NCBI GenBank assembly: GCA_022494885.1
Contig: JAGVSM010001191.1
Location: 186,001 to 250,000 of the forward strand
Origin: Micrasema longulum
Taxonomy: Eukaryota; Arthropoda; Insecta; Trichoptera; Brachycentridae
Direction: 5' to 3'
DNA: 64,000 bases
The position numbers were made by a program, and so were the translations under genes. Shown piece by piece: positions 33,119 through 44,364 of the stretch (position 1 is its first letter; every line of letters starts with the position of its first letter). The notes under the pieces are model-generated. The model was given only the letters and a program-made list of their open reading frames with translations. It had not been told where the DNA came from and searched no databases.

Positions 33119-33479
33119 GATTCAAGAGAAATGCCGGATATCCAACTTGAAATCTCTTGTACCTACGTTAGTCTAACACAATAATCAATATACAAGTATG
33201 TACTATTAGGTAGACACGATTCAATTAAATATTTTTTTTAATTGTTTAATGTTGCATCTTTTGGAATAATTAAAAATTAATATTTTTTGTAATATAAATT
33301 GCTGTATTTCTACCAACTAATATTTTTTTTTTCAAATTTTAACATTATACAATTTCTCGGGCACAATGATGCTAAAAAAACAACGTATTGTTCGTAAGTA
33401 CACAGTACATACGTACAGTATTGCACATGAAATCGAGGGCATCGTTTTGCAGTACATTTACATCATTCCTACCATGAAG

Positions 33480-33785
33480 AAATGAACAACAAAGGAATGT
33501 GGTCCATAAAGAGACCACAGGACGCAGCCAACATCAGTCAGCTCGTTCAGTCAGCCCAACAGGATCAGTGCAGTTTGCTCAGCTCCAACATGTAGTTCAA
33601 GTGCAGTTACTTCAACCCATCATCGCCGCTACGCTCGCGCTACACAACCAAGTGCTGTATATTATTCGCCATGTGATAAAAACGCATTAAACAGCAACCT
33701 CGTGTCTTTTCTGTCAATCTCTAACTGAGGTAGAAACTCCAACCAACCCTCAACAACCTATTCCTACGCATATAACAAAAGGTTT
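33480..33785 (+). repeat. LTR-like or other CA-rich element fragment
   Basis: The base composition is less AT-rich than its flanks. GAGACCACAGGACGCAGCCA, CATCATCGCCGCTACGCTCG, TATTATTCGCCATGTGATAA and AACCTCGTGTCTTTTCTGTC have the feel of an insect retrotransposon LTR, with a polyadenylation-to-end region. No second copy, TG/CA borders or primer site could be confirmed. A 63-codon frame inside is not recognisable. Confidence 0.3.
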
Positions 33786-34959
33786 ACATGCATAAAGGTA
33801 TTTTCTATTTTCAAAATCTTCTTCTTCTCGTGCCGCTCCTCTCGGAGGTTGGCAATCATTACTTGAACTCCTCTTGATCTTGTGCAATTCTGATGAGCAT
33901 TACTGCTTCTTTTTAATTGTTATTAACGCCCCGCCTACCACCTTTCTTGCCTTCCACTGCGAGTTGCAGAATGGCATATTTTTCTTCACGGAATATGAGG
34001 CCAAAGAATACAGCTTTTCGTCTTTTGACAAAAGTTAACAGTTCTCTGTATTCATTACAATCTGTATATTTTTGTTGGACACAAAAATTATTAAAAATTT
34101 CAAAAATAAAAATAATAATTTTTACTTTATAATTGAAGACATGCGTAGTTATGTGACAAAAACAAAAAGCAGAGATATCTTGGGTTGATGTTTTGAATAC
34201 AAATATAATTATTGATAACATTACACATTCATTCGCTGTGAAAATCGATTATCCGCTGCTTTTTAATGCTGTTGTTGGATTTATGTAAAATGGCGGTACA
34301 TTAAGTTTTCATCCATGGAAAAAGTATTTACCTTAATGCCTTCATCCACTCACGTCTTCAATTATAAGTTGAATTACTATTTTAACAAAGCCTAAAGTAA
34401 ATTTAACTGAAAAATAAATGTGTTTTTTGTTATAAAACTTTATATTTATCATTTAATCTGAAAACTTCGTTGTATATGACTAATCTGTGGTTTATTTGTT
34501 GATTTATAAAAAAACATTTCGTAATTATTTGTTCAAGTTTAAATTCACTTAAACATTCCGGAGTTAAATTAAACTGGTTATAGTAGTATATTTCACATAG
34601 TTTTTTATTGCGTGTACTGTTCGACTGTCTAAGCCACCCACAAAGTCTTTTTTTTATTCGTTCGTTTTACACAACCTGAATATGAAATAGGCAGAACAAA
34701 AACCTTTCAGATGGCATATCCAAAAAGATCTCACGGGTCACGGGTCGAAAATATACGAGATAACAAAACAGAAAACGATTTTTTCTTTCCAATAAATATT
34801 TATCGTTTTCATTTACTTTATTTCCCTCGTTTCAGATCCTTAAATAGTATTTCAAATGTACATAATTAGATAGGGGACATCTTGCTAGACCACTAAAATC
34901 AATTCTGACTATTTACTTATCAGTCACATATTCATTGCATCATCGCCATAAAAGCTCAT

Positions 34960-35189
34960 CATAATCATTATCCCCCCTCTACCTGCACCCGATGGTGCAT
35001 ATACTGGGACACTGGAACACTAAATGCAGCGTGTCTTGAACATCTGTTACATGAAGGTATGGTGATCAGCCTTGTCTTTTAGGTACCAGTCGAGTTACAG
35101 TTTAATATCACAGTGTTAAATCACCTCTGCCAGGAATCAAAATTGTGCGGTAGATCAATGCCCCATACACTACACTACGAGGCCGATTT
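34960..35189 (-). mobile_element. tRNA-derived SINE, family 4
   Basis: On the reverse strand it begins TCGGCCTCGTAGTGTAGTGT, has a B-box-like ATTTTGATTCCTGGCAGAGG, then a body and an end with GTGCAG/ATGCACCAT-type wording and GATAATGAT. It is collinear with the copy at 60907. A second fragment with ATCGCCTCTGCCAGGAACGA lies near 35330-35400. Confidence 0.68.
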
Positions 35190-35689
35190 ATCACTCCTTG
35201 AATTCCTTTTTCGGGATTTAACCTAGCCTAGCCAATCGAGTCGAAAACACTCGTGCGAAGTTCTGGTTATTCTTGGTTTTCTTGGTTTTTTCACACACAA
35301 AACTGTGTTTTTCATCCGCCTGTTTTACATCGCCTCTGCCAGGAACGAATCTGAAACCTTGATCATGGTTGACGAATGCACCAACCAGAAATTTCTGTTG
35401 TTAAATCGATTGTTTATTTTGATTTACGTCTTCCAACCTATTTTGTTGACCTCCTAGTTCCGATAACATCTGACTCTGGGAACACCTCAAAAGAACATTT
35501 TGTTAACACGTTTCCTTATTGTTAGACCAGAAGTGTGTCAATGTTTTTTAAGGTAAAGCTGAAAGATATCAGCATATCCAATTCTTGAAGAATTCAATCG
35601 TTTATTCTATGGGATGTGCATTAAATCTGCAGTATTTTGCATCTGCCTTAAATTTAAAATTTAGTTTTAGTGCTGCAGAACAGTGTTTT

Positions 35690-36250
35690 TTTTAATATTT
35701 TTTAAATACATATTGAAATTTGTTACCCACTAAGTCTAAAGACTTTTCGGCAGGACACATTTTTTTTTAAGACAGGTTTTTTTTTTACAATATTTTATTT
35801 ATATTATACACATTTATTTATTATTGTTTTACAGACACTATAAAGTGTTTAGAAGATATTTTTTCTTTTTTTTTTCAATTGAAGATCTTTCACATTAATG
35901 ATGGTTTGTAGGAAATCATTGAACAACCTTGGAATAACGCAATTTAATGTTTGTTCTCCGAGATGATTTATTTATAATTCAGGAAACGTCCATTAATTGG
36001 GTTTTAGTTTTTTGTCTAGTGTTGCGATGGTGGGAAACTCTTTTTTTTTTATTCCGTATCAACTAAATCACTTACAATCAATTTGTAGTCACAAAGTGGT
36101 TTTACCGGCAGGACATTACAGAATTAAAAAAATTAAAAAAAAAATATTAAAAAATATTTTTTAAATACACCTTCGCCCGTACGTTTCGCCTCACGGATTA
36201 TGAAATTCGGTACTATCCCTTTTAGTAGCCTCACCTGAATATCATCAATT
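35690..36250. repeat. Dispersed repeat R4
   Basis: CCACTAAGTCTAAAGACTTT near 35729 resembles CAACTAAGCCTAGAACCTTT near 47129. The part at about 36030-36235 (GGTTTTACCGGCAGGACATT, ACACCTTCGCCCGTACG, GCCTCACGGATTATGAAATT) resembles 49005-49145 (GATTTACCGGCAGAACATCT, AACGCCTTCGCTGAGG, GCCTCAGGGATTAGAC). The orientation is the same. No frame and no clear ends were found. Confidence 0.55.
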
Positions 36251-36929
36251 TTACCCAGAAGAGACTGGAAGTAGAATACGAGTAGATTTCCCCTTATTCT
36301 CTTAAGCTCCAGGTTTTAGGCAAAATGAAGTAAATTGGGGTATTAACCATTTTTTTTAATATGAAATATTACTTTGATTGACGACTTTTTTTGAATCTCC
36401 ACATTCTTAACCGGTCCGATTTTTCGCTTAAGCCCTCGGTACCTTTAAAACGACAAAATAATAAATGTGACAATGCGACATATTTATTTTTTGTATTTTA
36501 TTCTCAAAAAAATTATTTTGCATAGCTCAGAAAAATAATAGAGCGGAAAAATGGTTTTCGTGGCAATAAAATATGATAACTCTTACATTCTGTGTTTGCC
36601 GGGAAAAATATTTGTCGCTGATGTTTCGCCAAAACGGGAGAGAAAATCACAGATATTTTTTTCAGTCTACTATTTTTATTAACCTTCCGTCTTTCGCAAA
36701 GATTAAATGGGGTGTTACTTGGAAAATTTTCAACATACGCAAAAGCATAAAATATTTTCAAATAAATTAACGTTTACAATGTTTTTGTTGTCTGTGTAAA
36801 ATATGAATTTAATTTTTTTTTTTATTCACATATATCGCTTGCATACAGGTTTATCAAAAGTAAAGCGATGAAAACTTCGGAGGCCTCTAAATTATTTTCA
36901 ACGCGTACAACTGTGCTAAAGTTTCATTA

Positions 36930-37420
36930 TCATCATCATCATTCCATGTTCGCTACCTAGTTGAATTATATAGTATCCACAAATAACCTTCATGCATCTG
37001 TGTCGGCTGCCAGTTCTTGTGCGTCCTCTCTAGTCAAGTTCTCGTCCCGAAGTTCTGACATAAACTGCCGACGAACAGTCAGCAGTGGACGTCCAGGACG
37101 TCGAGAACCTGATGCCTTGTAAAGCAGGCAAGCCTCGTTAAGACTCCCAGGAAGCATCCCCAGTATATGGCCCAGCCAACCGTATTGCCTCCACTCTATG
37201 ACAGTTGTAACCGGAGTTTGCTGTTTCCATTATCTTATTACTTCATTCCTTACAAAGTCAAACCATCGAACGCCCAAGATTCTTTCTATACACCTATTCT
37301 CAAGACTCAGTATTTTGCTGTTTTAAGCTCTAGTGAGGTGCCACGATTCGCATCCGTCGAGAAGAATAGGTGTTATGCAGGCGTTATATAGGCGTTGTAT
37401 AGGCGACATTTGGTTTTCAC
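36930..37420 (-). pseudogene. RTE-like retrotransposon 3' end, (ATG)n-tail family
   Basis: On the reverse strand, broken frames give NACITPILLDGCESWHLTRA, a RILGVRWFDFVRNEVIR stretch, QQTPVTTVIEW, YGWLGHILGMLPGSLNEACL and LLTVRRQFMSELRDE. This is the C-terminal region after the RT core in RTE-like elements. At the 3' end the reverse strand reads GGAATGATGATGATGATAAT, a short-repeat tail. Near-identical frames occur at 40826-41180 and 63590-64000. Confidence 0.85.
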
Positions 37421-37547
37421 TGAATAAATATCCATTACCATCCAAACAATATCAGATGATCCGAAAGATTAAAAATATGTCGAAAATCCTGTAAGCGCAC
37501 AAATATTACATATTATATCTGAGTAGTCTAATCGAAAAAAATACACT

Positions 37548-38155
37548 GGGCCCCGATAACAACGGGAAGTTAACTCTTGTGTGGCTGTGATGTAACACTA
37601 GTCGACAAAGGACACAATACTTAATATATCTATCTTATTTTTTAAATTGATGAATTCGTATTTTTTGTAATCTTCTAATGGACATTTTCACACCCGATTT
37701 GGAAAGCAAAATTTCTAGAACTATGCTAAATGTTAATACAAAAAATATTTGTCCTTGCTACTAGAAGAATGAATGTCCGCTAATTCAGCAACACATCTAT
37801 ACAAGAGAGAGCACGAAGATATAATTCATAACAAGGAAGACAGGGACGCTGTTCTGTGGCGGGTGTTGTCTAAAACAGATTTAGTCTTCAGTCGGTTGAT
37901 GACTGTGATGAGGGATGCACGCGCGTAACATGGGCGGCGTATTTGTGATTTTTAATTTATTTTGCTATAACAGAGCAACATTTTATGTTTATCCGCATTC
38001 ATGAGGGAAAAGGAATTATTAAACAGTACGATTTCATGTTTTTTTTGTTTTAAATATCTGAACTTTCAAATATTCCGTCTTTTGCTAGTGGTAACACGAT
38101 GTTACATCACCGCGCGTAAAGGGATTATTTACCACAGTCTTTTAAGAGTTAACAG
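37548..38155. mobile_element. Possible DNA element with GTTAACTCTT ends
   Basis: The left end GGGCCCCGATAACAACGGGA, then AGTTAACTCTT, resembles the terminal repeat of the 50445-51113 element. Near 38130-38155 the reverse strand reads GTTAACTCTTAAAAGACTG, giving a mirrored GTTAACTCTT, and GATGTAACA occurs on both sides. The match is short and the outer right end is not clear. Confidence 0.35.
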
Positions 38156-38949
38156 AGATCTTCGACTTCATTAAGTAAAAACGAAATTTACGTTCGAAGA
38201 TGTGTATATTTTTAAGAATATTTATTCTAATCCCCCTGATCCGTAGTAAGTCTGCAAAACTATCAACGGGCAAATATGAAGGTGTGACTTTTCTTCGTAT
38301 AAACGTATTGCCGTATTTTCTCTCTGCATTATGGCACAAGAGCAATATTTTTTTAAGCACTATATATATCCACCGTTGGCGAGTCCCTGCCATTTGTTTT
38401 TTTCTCTCTATAAATAGTCTTTTATAGGAGCTAAGATCATCCAAAACCCTTTAAAAAGCCTAATCTGTCGTTTTCTGACGTACAGTATACAAATATGAAA
38501 AAAGCAAAAATTATCGGCACAAATTTTTTTTTCTGATTCTCTTCCTTTTTAAAATAAAAAAAACAAAATCGGTGCCGTTATCTTTTTCTCGACGCGCGTC
38601 GCTTGAGGCATCTGCGAGATTGACAGAGAAAGAATATATTTAAATACCCATTCATCAAACCGCTGTACGCTACATATCCTCTTTAGTGTGTATTTGTTGA
38701 CGGCTATAACGCACTTTGTGGCTTTCTTTGCTTAAAATTTCGGTGCGTGAATCCTTTTATCAAATTTTACAAACCAGGAATACGAGAAGACGGTTCTATT
38801 GTTATAAATCTATAAAAAATTTATAAATCCTAAAAAATATTTCAAAACGATAGTGTATCCTTTAAACATGGTTTTTATTTTCGTGACAGGATAGGGCAGT
38901 TTTACGAATTCTATTTTGTAATCCACAAATTTGTTCCAATAACTTCTCT

Positions 38950-39320
38950 GCGTAAAGGAATTTGGGTGTAATTTGTGGAAACAAGAGACATTCTAGAATG
39001 CTTGAATATTCTAGAACATTTATGAAACTTTAGCTTTACAGGTGACGGAGGTAACAATTTGCAAAGAGAAGTTGTTTAATATTCCTTCTGTCCATTATTT
39101 CTTGTATAATATAATGTCTGTCTAACCTTGAGGAAGGTTGGAACTTTATGGACGAAGGCTTTGAGAAAATAACTTTAAGCATTTTGAATTTCTTAATCAC
39201 GGCAGCATATTTAGGTCCGTGTCTCAAATAATCACAACAATAAGTAATGTAAATTTTCATCAACTTTGATCATTTTATCAAATTATACGTCTATGATCGA
39301 ATGAATACGTATATTAATTT
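38950..39320 (-). pseudogene. Possible non-LTR RT C-terminal fragment
   Basis: A 75-codon reverse-strand frame (39036-39263) includes AAVIKKFKMLKVIFSKPSS and RRNIKQLLFANCYL. This pattern is common in the C-terminal part of non-LTR reverse transcriptases, where a Leu-Gln-Lys-x-Ala-x-Arg-Ile-Ile stretch is followed by an Ile-Arg-Gln-Leu-like stretch. It is short and diverged, so this is a tentative call. Confidence 0.35.
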
Positions 39321-39439
39321 TAATTTTATAAACTTTTGGTGCGTTTTGTGTGACAAGGGATCGGGATGTAAACCACGTATTTACATAAATTAATATTTCT
39401 TTACAATATCTTTGTCTCTTAAATTACATGTTAGTATTT

Positions 39440-40010
39440 ATAAAAATCTTTCTAGGATCAAGTCGAGTATATTTTGAATACAAAAAAAAGCACATATGGA
39501 ATTCGAATGGAAGATATGGAATCCCTATTTTGTTAAGGATATCAACTTGTTGGAAAAAGTCCAAAGACGAGCTACAAAGTTGTCGCCGAGCCTAAAACGG
39601 CTTCCATATGTGGACAAACTCTCAATCTCACAACGCTGCAGAAACCGCGAGAAAGGGGTGACCTGATAGAGACATACAAGATACTCAGCAGTCACTATAG
39701 CTATCCAAATTTAGATCCCATGTTCAAGCTTAAACAAGATGTTCGTCTTCAAGGCAACAGTCTCAGACTGGAGAAAACGAGATTCAATATAAATCCACGG
39801 AAGCATTTTCTGAGCAATAGGGTTGTTGACTGTTGAAATAAGCTGCCACAAGAGCTGATCTCAATGTGTAGTCTCAATGGGTTCAAAAATGGACTAAATT
39901 TGTTTCGGAAAAGTTAAAGTGCGCTAACAACTAACTTTTGTTTTAATAGATTTAAGCATATCAGCTTTAAGCTGCTCGCTTAAAATGAATATAATAATAA
40001 TAATATACAC
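39440..40010 (+). pseudogene. CR1/L2-like retrotransposon 3' end
   Basis: In one frame near 39508 it reads WNPYFVKDINLLEKVQRRAT, a classic non-LTR RT C-terminal word. Later frames give LIETYKILSSHYSYPNLDP near 39668 and NGFKNGLNLF near 39880. Between these there are frameshifts and stops. The 3' end has AATATAATAATAATAATATA near 39990-40008, a short-repeat tail. It is inactive. Confidence 0.85.
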
Positions 40011-40169
40011 ATACACTGGATCCTCTTTTTACACGGTCTAGAAATAACGCGGTAAATAATTTAATTTACGAGAATATACGCGTTATTTAATTTTATTTTA
40101 ATATATGTGAGGTCTAAGGCAATTTCAACAGTTAACTGAAAAAACGTACGTACAAAAAAATTAACATAA

Positions 40170-40800
40170 AACTATTTAGCAAAGACAAGCAAAGGCAATA
40201 AAATAATAGTATACAATATATTTAAGCTAACCCATGCCAATTTATTTTCATCCCACACTGTGTTAGATTTAGCGAAGAGATCTACGAAAAGCCGGAAGAT
40301 ACGCATTCTAGATATTGGGGCATAAAAACAAAATGTGCTCGTAGAAGATTTGATAAATAGCAAATTTTGACTTCTGGTGAAACGGTTGGAGACATGAAAA
40401 GAAATCCATTGCAACAGAGATAGGACTTCACGTATAGCATTAAGTATTTTGAATATGCATATAAGGTTCATCTCCGTTCTACGTTTCTCCAATGAAGACG
40501 GATAGAGAGGTTTCTATATTTCAAAATAGGAATAATAAGCCCCTTGCGATCCGAGCAACCATGCCATATTTCTTATAAAACGGTTTTTAACAGACTCGAT
40601 ATGGTCAATATGAGTCATATAGAATGTATACCAAACCGGAGAAGCATGTTCTAGTTGGGGTCGAACTAGTAAGCAGTAAAGAGTTTTGATGGTATTAATA
40701 TTTTTAAAGTTTTTTGTCATTCTATTGATAAAACCAAGAAGTTTGAATGTTTCGTTTATAATATTATCAATGCGTTAAGATAGGAGAGTATACTATCCAA
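40170..40800 (-). pseudogene. Jockey/CR1-like reverse transcriptase fragment
   Basis: On the reverse strand: LGFINRMTKNFKNINTIKTL, then LVRPQLEHASPVWYTF and HIDHIESVKNRFIRNMAW (40740-40560). After a frameshift come RRTEMNLICIFKILNAIREV and FHVSNRFTRSQNLLFI (40480-40330). This is the end of the RT and the C-terminal region of a non-LTR element. Its 5' side stops where the RTE-like piece at 40826 begins, which may mark an insertion. Confidence 0.83.
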
Positions 40801-40825
40801 ATTAATGCCAAAATCCTTTATATTC

Positions 40826-41180
40826 GTTATCATCATTCCATGTCTGCTCCCTAGTTGAGGTATATGGTATCCACAAAGAGCGTCCATGCATCTGTATCGG
40901 CTTCCAGTTCCTGTGCGTCCTCCCAGGTCAGGTTCGCGTCCCGTAATTCTGACATAAACTGCCGACGAACAGTCAGCAGTGGATGTCGAAAACCTGATGC
41001 CTTGTAAAGTACACAAGCGTGGTTAAGGCTCTCAGGAGGCATCCGTATTATATGGCCCAGCCAACCGTATCGACTCCGCTTAGTGACAGATGTCACCGGA
41101 GTTTGTTGCGTCCGTTCTTTTATTACTTCATTCCTCACCGTTATAGTAATACTATTCGTTTTTAGAATTCCCTGCATCGC
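40826..41180 (-). pseudogene. RTE-like 3' end, (ATG)n-tail family, second copy
   Basis: A 108-codon reverse-strand frame (40851-41177) reads ITITVRNEVIKERTQQTPVT, SRYGWLGHIIRMPPESLNHA, HPLLTVRRQFMSELRDANL and EDAQELEADTDAWTLFVDTI. It is largely intact over its length but lacks the RT core. It matches 36930-37420 closely. The tail reads ATGGAATGATGATAACG on the reverse strand. Being less broken, it is probably a younger insertion than its partner. Confidence 0.87.
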
Positions 41181-41289
41181 TCTCTTACGTACTAGGCGTT
41201 AAATGTATTATGATAGTAATAGTAAATAATCTTTGAGGCGATTTTTTTAAGAATTTGATTGTCATATAAGGTTTTATTGTCATTTAAAA

Positions 41290-41475
41290 ATCGGGTTGTG
41301 GTCCTGTGGCTAGTGTTGCGGACTTACAGATCAGAGGTGTGAAGTTCAAACCCCAATCTACCCCAACTCGATTACCATTTTCTAAAAGTGACTTGTTTAA
41401 ATCCCGTTGAAAATAGCCCCGAAATCGAAAAATTTTGGTTAATCACAAGAACGCAAATACTCATTTTTTTTTCAA
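41290..41475 (+). mobile_element. tRNA-derived SINE, family 2, full copy
   Basis: It starts ATCGGGTTGTGGTCCTGTGG, has the A-box region GGCTAGTGTTGCGGA, then a diverged B box GTGAAGTTCAAACCCC, CTACCCCAACTCGATTACCA and the tail AAGAACGCAAATACTCATT. It is collinear with 56587 and with the reverse of 17180. Confidence 0.83.
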
Positions 41476-41734
41476 ATTAAACATTTTCTTTTAATCAAAT
41501 AAACGAACAATGAATAGTTTACAACTTTATTTTAAAGAAACATATCCGCCATTCTTATTTTTTGCTACACTTTTTTTCACAGTATCCAACATGTAAAAAG
41601 AGGTTCTAGTTTACTCAAATATTATTTTATAATATTGGATTGCATTCTAACCTTTTAACCCTATTTATTAACTCTACATTAAATTTGATTAACATTTCAG
41701 ATTAATAAAAAGAAATTTTGTCGGAATTCTTAAT

Positions 41735-42060
41735 AATCGATAATTTATTTATTTATTTATTTTATTATATTTGGGATTTTTACAACTATTACATAAACAA
41801 AATAATTAGAAAAATCTTAACAATACTAAAGCCAATTAAAAAAATCCACTGTAAATATAATGACACGTAATATATACGAAAAGAAGTTTAGTAATTGTAT
41901 TTGTGTGACGTTTGTATTCATGTGTTTGTGAATGTGTGTATGCGTGAATGAATGAGGGAGAGGATACATGCGCGTGTGGGAATGAATGAGGGAGAGGGTG
42001 CGTATGTATGGGTGCGTAAGTATGAAAAAAATATTTGCTTAAAACTTGTAAATTGTATTA
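41735..42060 (-). mobile_element. Non-LTR 3' UTR fragment with (AAAT)n tail
   Basis: The plus strand starts with a TTTATTTATTTATTTTATTA tract followed by unique sequence, which is the mirror image of a 3' UTR ending in an AAAT repeat. A CA/TG-rich stretch (TGTGTTTGTGAATGTGTGTA) lies at 41915-42020. No coding remnant was seen. Confidence 0.45.
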
Positions 42061-42124
42061 AAAATGGTACAATAAAGAGCTTAGTAAAAAGTTAGAAACG
42101 TTCTACTCGTTAATCAGTTCTTTT

Positions 42125-42310
42125 TTTAAAAATAAATATTTGTGTTTTTATAATTTACTCAAATATTTCAATTTTGGTGGCCATTTTCAACGAAATGTAA
42201 ATACCTCACTATTAGAAAATGGAAATCAAGTTGGGGTGGAGTGAAGTTCGAACCTTGTTCCGCTGATCCGTAAGTCCGCAACACTAGCTACGGGACCAAA
42301 ACCCGATTAA
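42125..42310 (-). mobile_element. tRNA-derived SINE, family 2, full copy
   Basis: Plus-strand wording AAATATTTGTGTTTTTATAA, TTGGTGGCCATTTTCAACGA, CAAGTTGGGGTGGAGTGAAG and ACTAGCTACGGGACCAAAAC is the reverse of the family consensus. The B box is AAGTTCGAACCTTG on this strand. Together with 41290 it forms an inverted pair about 650 bases apart. Confidence 0.82.
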
Positions 42311-42589
42311 TATTAAATCTTAAACTTCTTATATTCTTATTGTTTATTTATACATATATCGATATGGTGGAGAGGCAAAAATTACTAACCGACATGTAGC
42401 CAATTTTTCAGCAGAGCCGATCAATGTTTTTTTTTTCAATTAATAAAAAATCTCATATTTTACATTTTATTTAAATTATGTAGTAATCATGCTAGTATAA
42501 TAGGTAAATATGAGTTTTTTCATCAACTAAAAAAATGATATGTATTCAATTGGGTCTTATGTAAAGCTGGCTACATATCGCTTAGTATT

Positions 42590-42830
42590 GTTTGCCTTTA
42601 TACCGTCGATATATGTTAATGAGACAAAATGGCACATTGTTAGAAAAATTGATTGTTGTGAGAATAAGCTCAATATACGTAGGGTTTGGCAAGTCAAGGT
42701 GCCATACAAAAAATAATACCACTTAAGTTGTAATCGATTCCTTTAGGGGCAAATGCCTGTTCCAAGGAACCAATTTGTTTTTTGTAAAAAAAACAGTATT
42801 AATGTTTATGATAGTGGACAAAAAAAGGAA
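42590..42830 (-). repeat. Dispersed repeat R5 (partner at 47440-47660)
   Basis: GGCAAATGCCTGTTCCAAGG, CCAATTTGTT, AAAATGGCACA and AAGCTCAATATACGTAGGG match the partner's GGCAAATGCCTGTTCTAAGA, CCGATTTGTT, AAAATGGCACA and AGGCTCAGTATATGAAGGG. The partner has an A-rich end on the reverse strand, so the pair is probably a non-LTR 3' UTR. Confidence 0.6.
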
Positions 42831-43297
42831 TTCATACATGATTCGATGGAATCGCACAATATTTCATTAACGTATCTACAGATAATGATTGTTGATTCTA
42901 TTTCATTAATTATATTGAATTAACAAAATGTTCTGGGACATTTCGCTTCCCTTTTTTCCTATAATTAATGTTATCACCACATAGACTAATCAACAACTAT
43001 CTCTTAAAACATACTTACTGAGATAGCTGCTGAATTACACATATGTAATTTATTTTTTTTATTTTACGTAGAAGTATTCAGAAAACAAATAACCTTAATA
43101 TCTATAGAGGAATTAAACTGTTGGCGCTGTTCACACAAAATTTGTAACACATTTTGAAGTCAACAATAATATAATACCTACCATTTGTCAAATTGTTTCC
43201 AAAGCACGCCCCTGTCTTTTTTGTCCCCTTATTTGATTAGTTTTGCCATTGATAAGCTCTGTATGTTTTAATGTTGTTATTTTTGTTCCGTTTGCAG

Positions 43298-43417
43298 TCA
43301 ATTGTTCCATTTTCGCCCGAAAGAAGAAACAGTATAAGGATAAATATCTTGCTAAGCACAATGCAGTCTTCGACCAGCTTGATCTTGTGACGTACGAAGA
43401 GGTCGTCAAATTACCCC
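43298..43417 (+). CDS. CASK: CASK exon: SH3-GK linker (HOOK and start of the GK core)
   Basis: The exon is 120 bases, phase 1 in and phase 1 out. With the G carried over from the previous exon it reads [20 protein letters not shown], then [20 protein letters not shown]. The basic [14 protein letters not shown] run and [16 protein letters not shown] are almost invariant in CASK. They form the last SH3 strand contributed from the HOOK region, leading into guanylate kinase. Acceptor: TTCCGTTTGCAG before 43298. Donor: C/GTAAGT at 43418, a strong match. The exon with the P-loop-like GK start was not found in the remaining 20.5 kb. Confidence 0.96.
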
Positions 43418-44364
43418 GTAAGTACTTTTACCATTTTATAAATTATTTTGAACTTAATTTCTTGTTTTACCTTTTTATTAAATTAAGCAATCCAATTTAG
43501 ATGAATTATTAATTTTACTTTTTAAAAAATTTATTTACTAAAAGTTCAAATACAAAAATATATACATGTTTGCTGGGTTATTTCTAAAGCAATATCTTCT
43601 TGCCATTAAAACCTGATATTTAAAAAATTCATCAAATTTATGTTTTTTTTTTGTGTGTATAAATATAGGTGGTTAAGCCGTTTGATAATGTGTCACTGCG
43701 TAAATGAATTCCTATACCTGTCTCCTTTTCTCTCGCCAAATTCAATCCTGTTCCTTTTCACACCTGTATGAAGTTCCAAAAACTAGTTTTTTTAAATTGA
43801 AAACATACTACACATAATTTCATATACTGTTTCCAAGGAGTGTTTGTAAAAAAACCCTATAATATCATTTATAAAAGCAGAATAGAAATTAAGATACACT
43901 ACAAACTAAACGAGCATGAAAAAGTTTCAAAAATTACAAAATAATTACTTTACATGCAAATAAGGCAAAGAAATGAATTCAAAATTATATGCACATAATT
44001 TAAGCTATAAAAGAATAAATTAAAAAATTAAAGAGAGAGTTTAAAAGTTACACGTATGTACATAATGCAAGCTGTATAAGTATGTGATAAAATTTAAAAT
44101 AAAAAACATTTTTTAAATTAACCAAATAAATGTATTTAATTTGTAATTTGTCACCTAGGATCAGTTTCCGCTTGGAACTCAATAGAAATACACGTTAATC
44201 GCAAATCAAAATCAGTAAATACGCATCGCTCAAAAATAAAATGTAAATAATAAAAATACCAAAAAATACTGTAAAAATGAAAATACCATAAGTATGGAGT
44301 TCTGGACGAAAATCTTTAAAAAGGTCGGTCCATTTCAATCCAATTCCTATTATTTTAACAATAA

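Larger units (their letters stand above)
24810..43297 (+). other. CASK: CASK intron (about 18.5 kb)
   Basis: This intron is very rich in elements: RTE-like fragments, SINEs of families 1, 2 and 4, a palindromic MITE, LTR-like sequence and CR1/jockey-like 3' ends, all listed separately. I see nothing recognisable in 24810-26310, 26690-27330 (locally less AT-rich near 26820-26960), 27565-28590 apart from a SINE scrap near 28125, 30570-31620, 31760-32480, 33780-34960, 35190-35690, 36250-36930, 38155-38950 and 42830-43290. Confidence 0.85.

Noticed and set aside
33480..33785. Confident LTR retrotransposon call
   Set aside because: No paired LTR, primer binding site, polypurine tract or gag/pol remnants nearby; kept only as a low-confidence repeat.
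33913..34221. 102-codon reverse-strand gene
   Set aside because: No recognisable motif; the overlapping frame on the other strand is equally open, so chance is likely.
36513..36770. Overlapping opposite-strand short genes
   Set aside because: Both frames are short and without family signature. Only mutual shadowing supports them.
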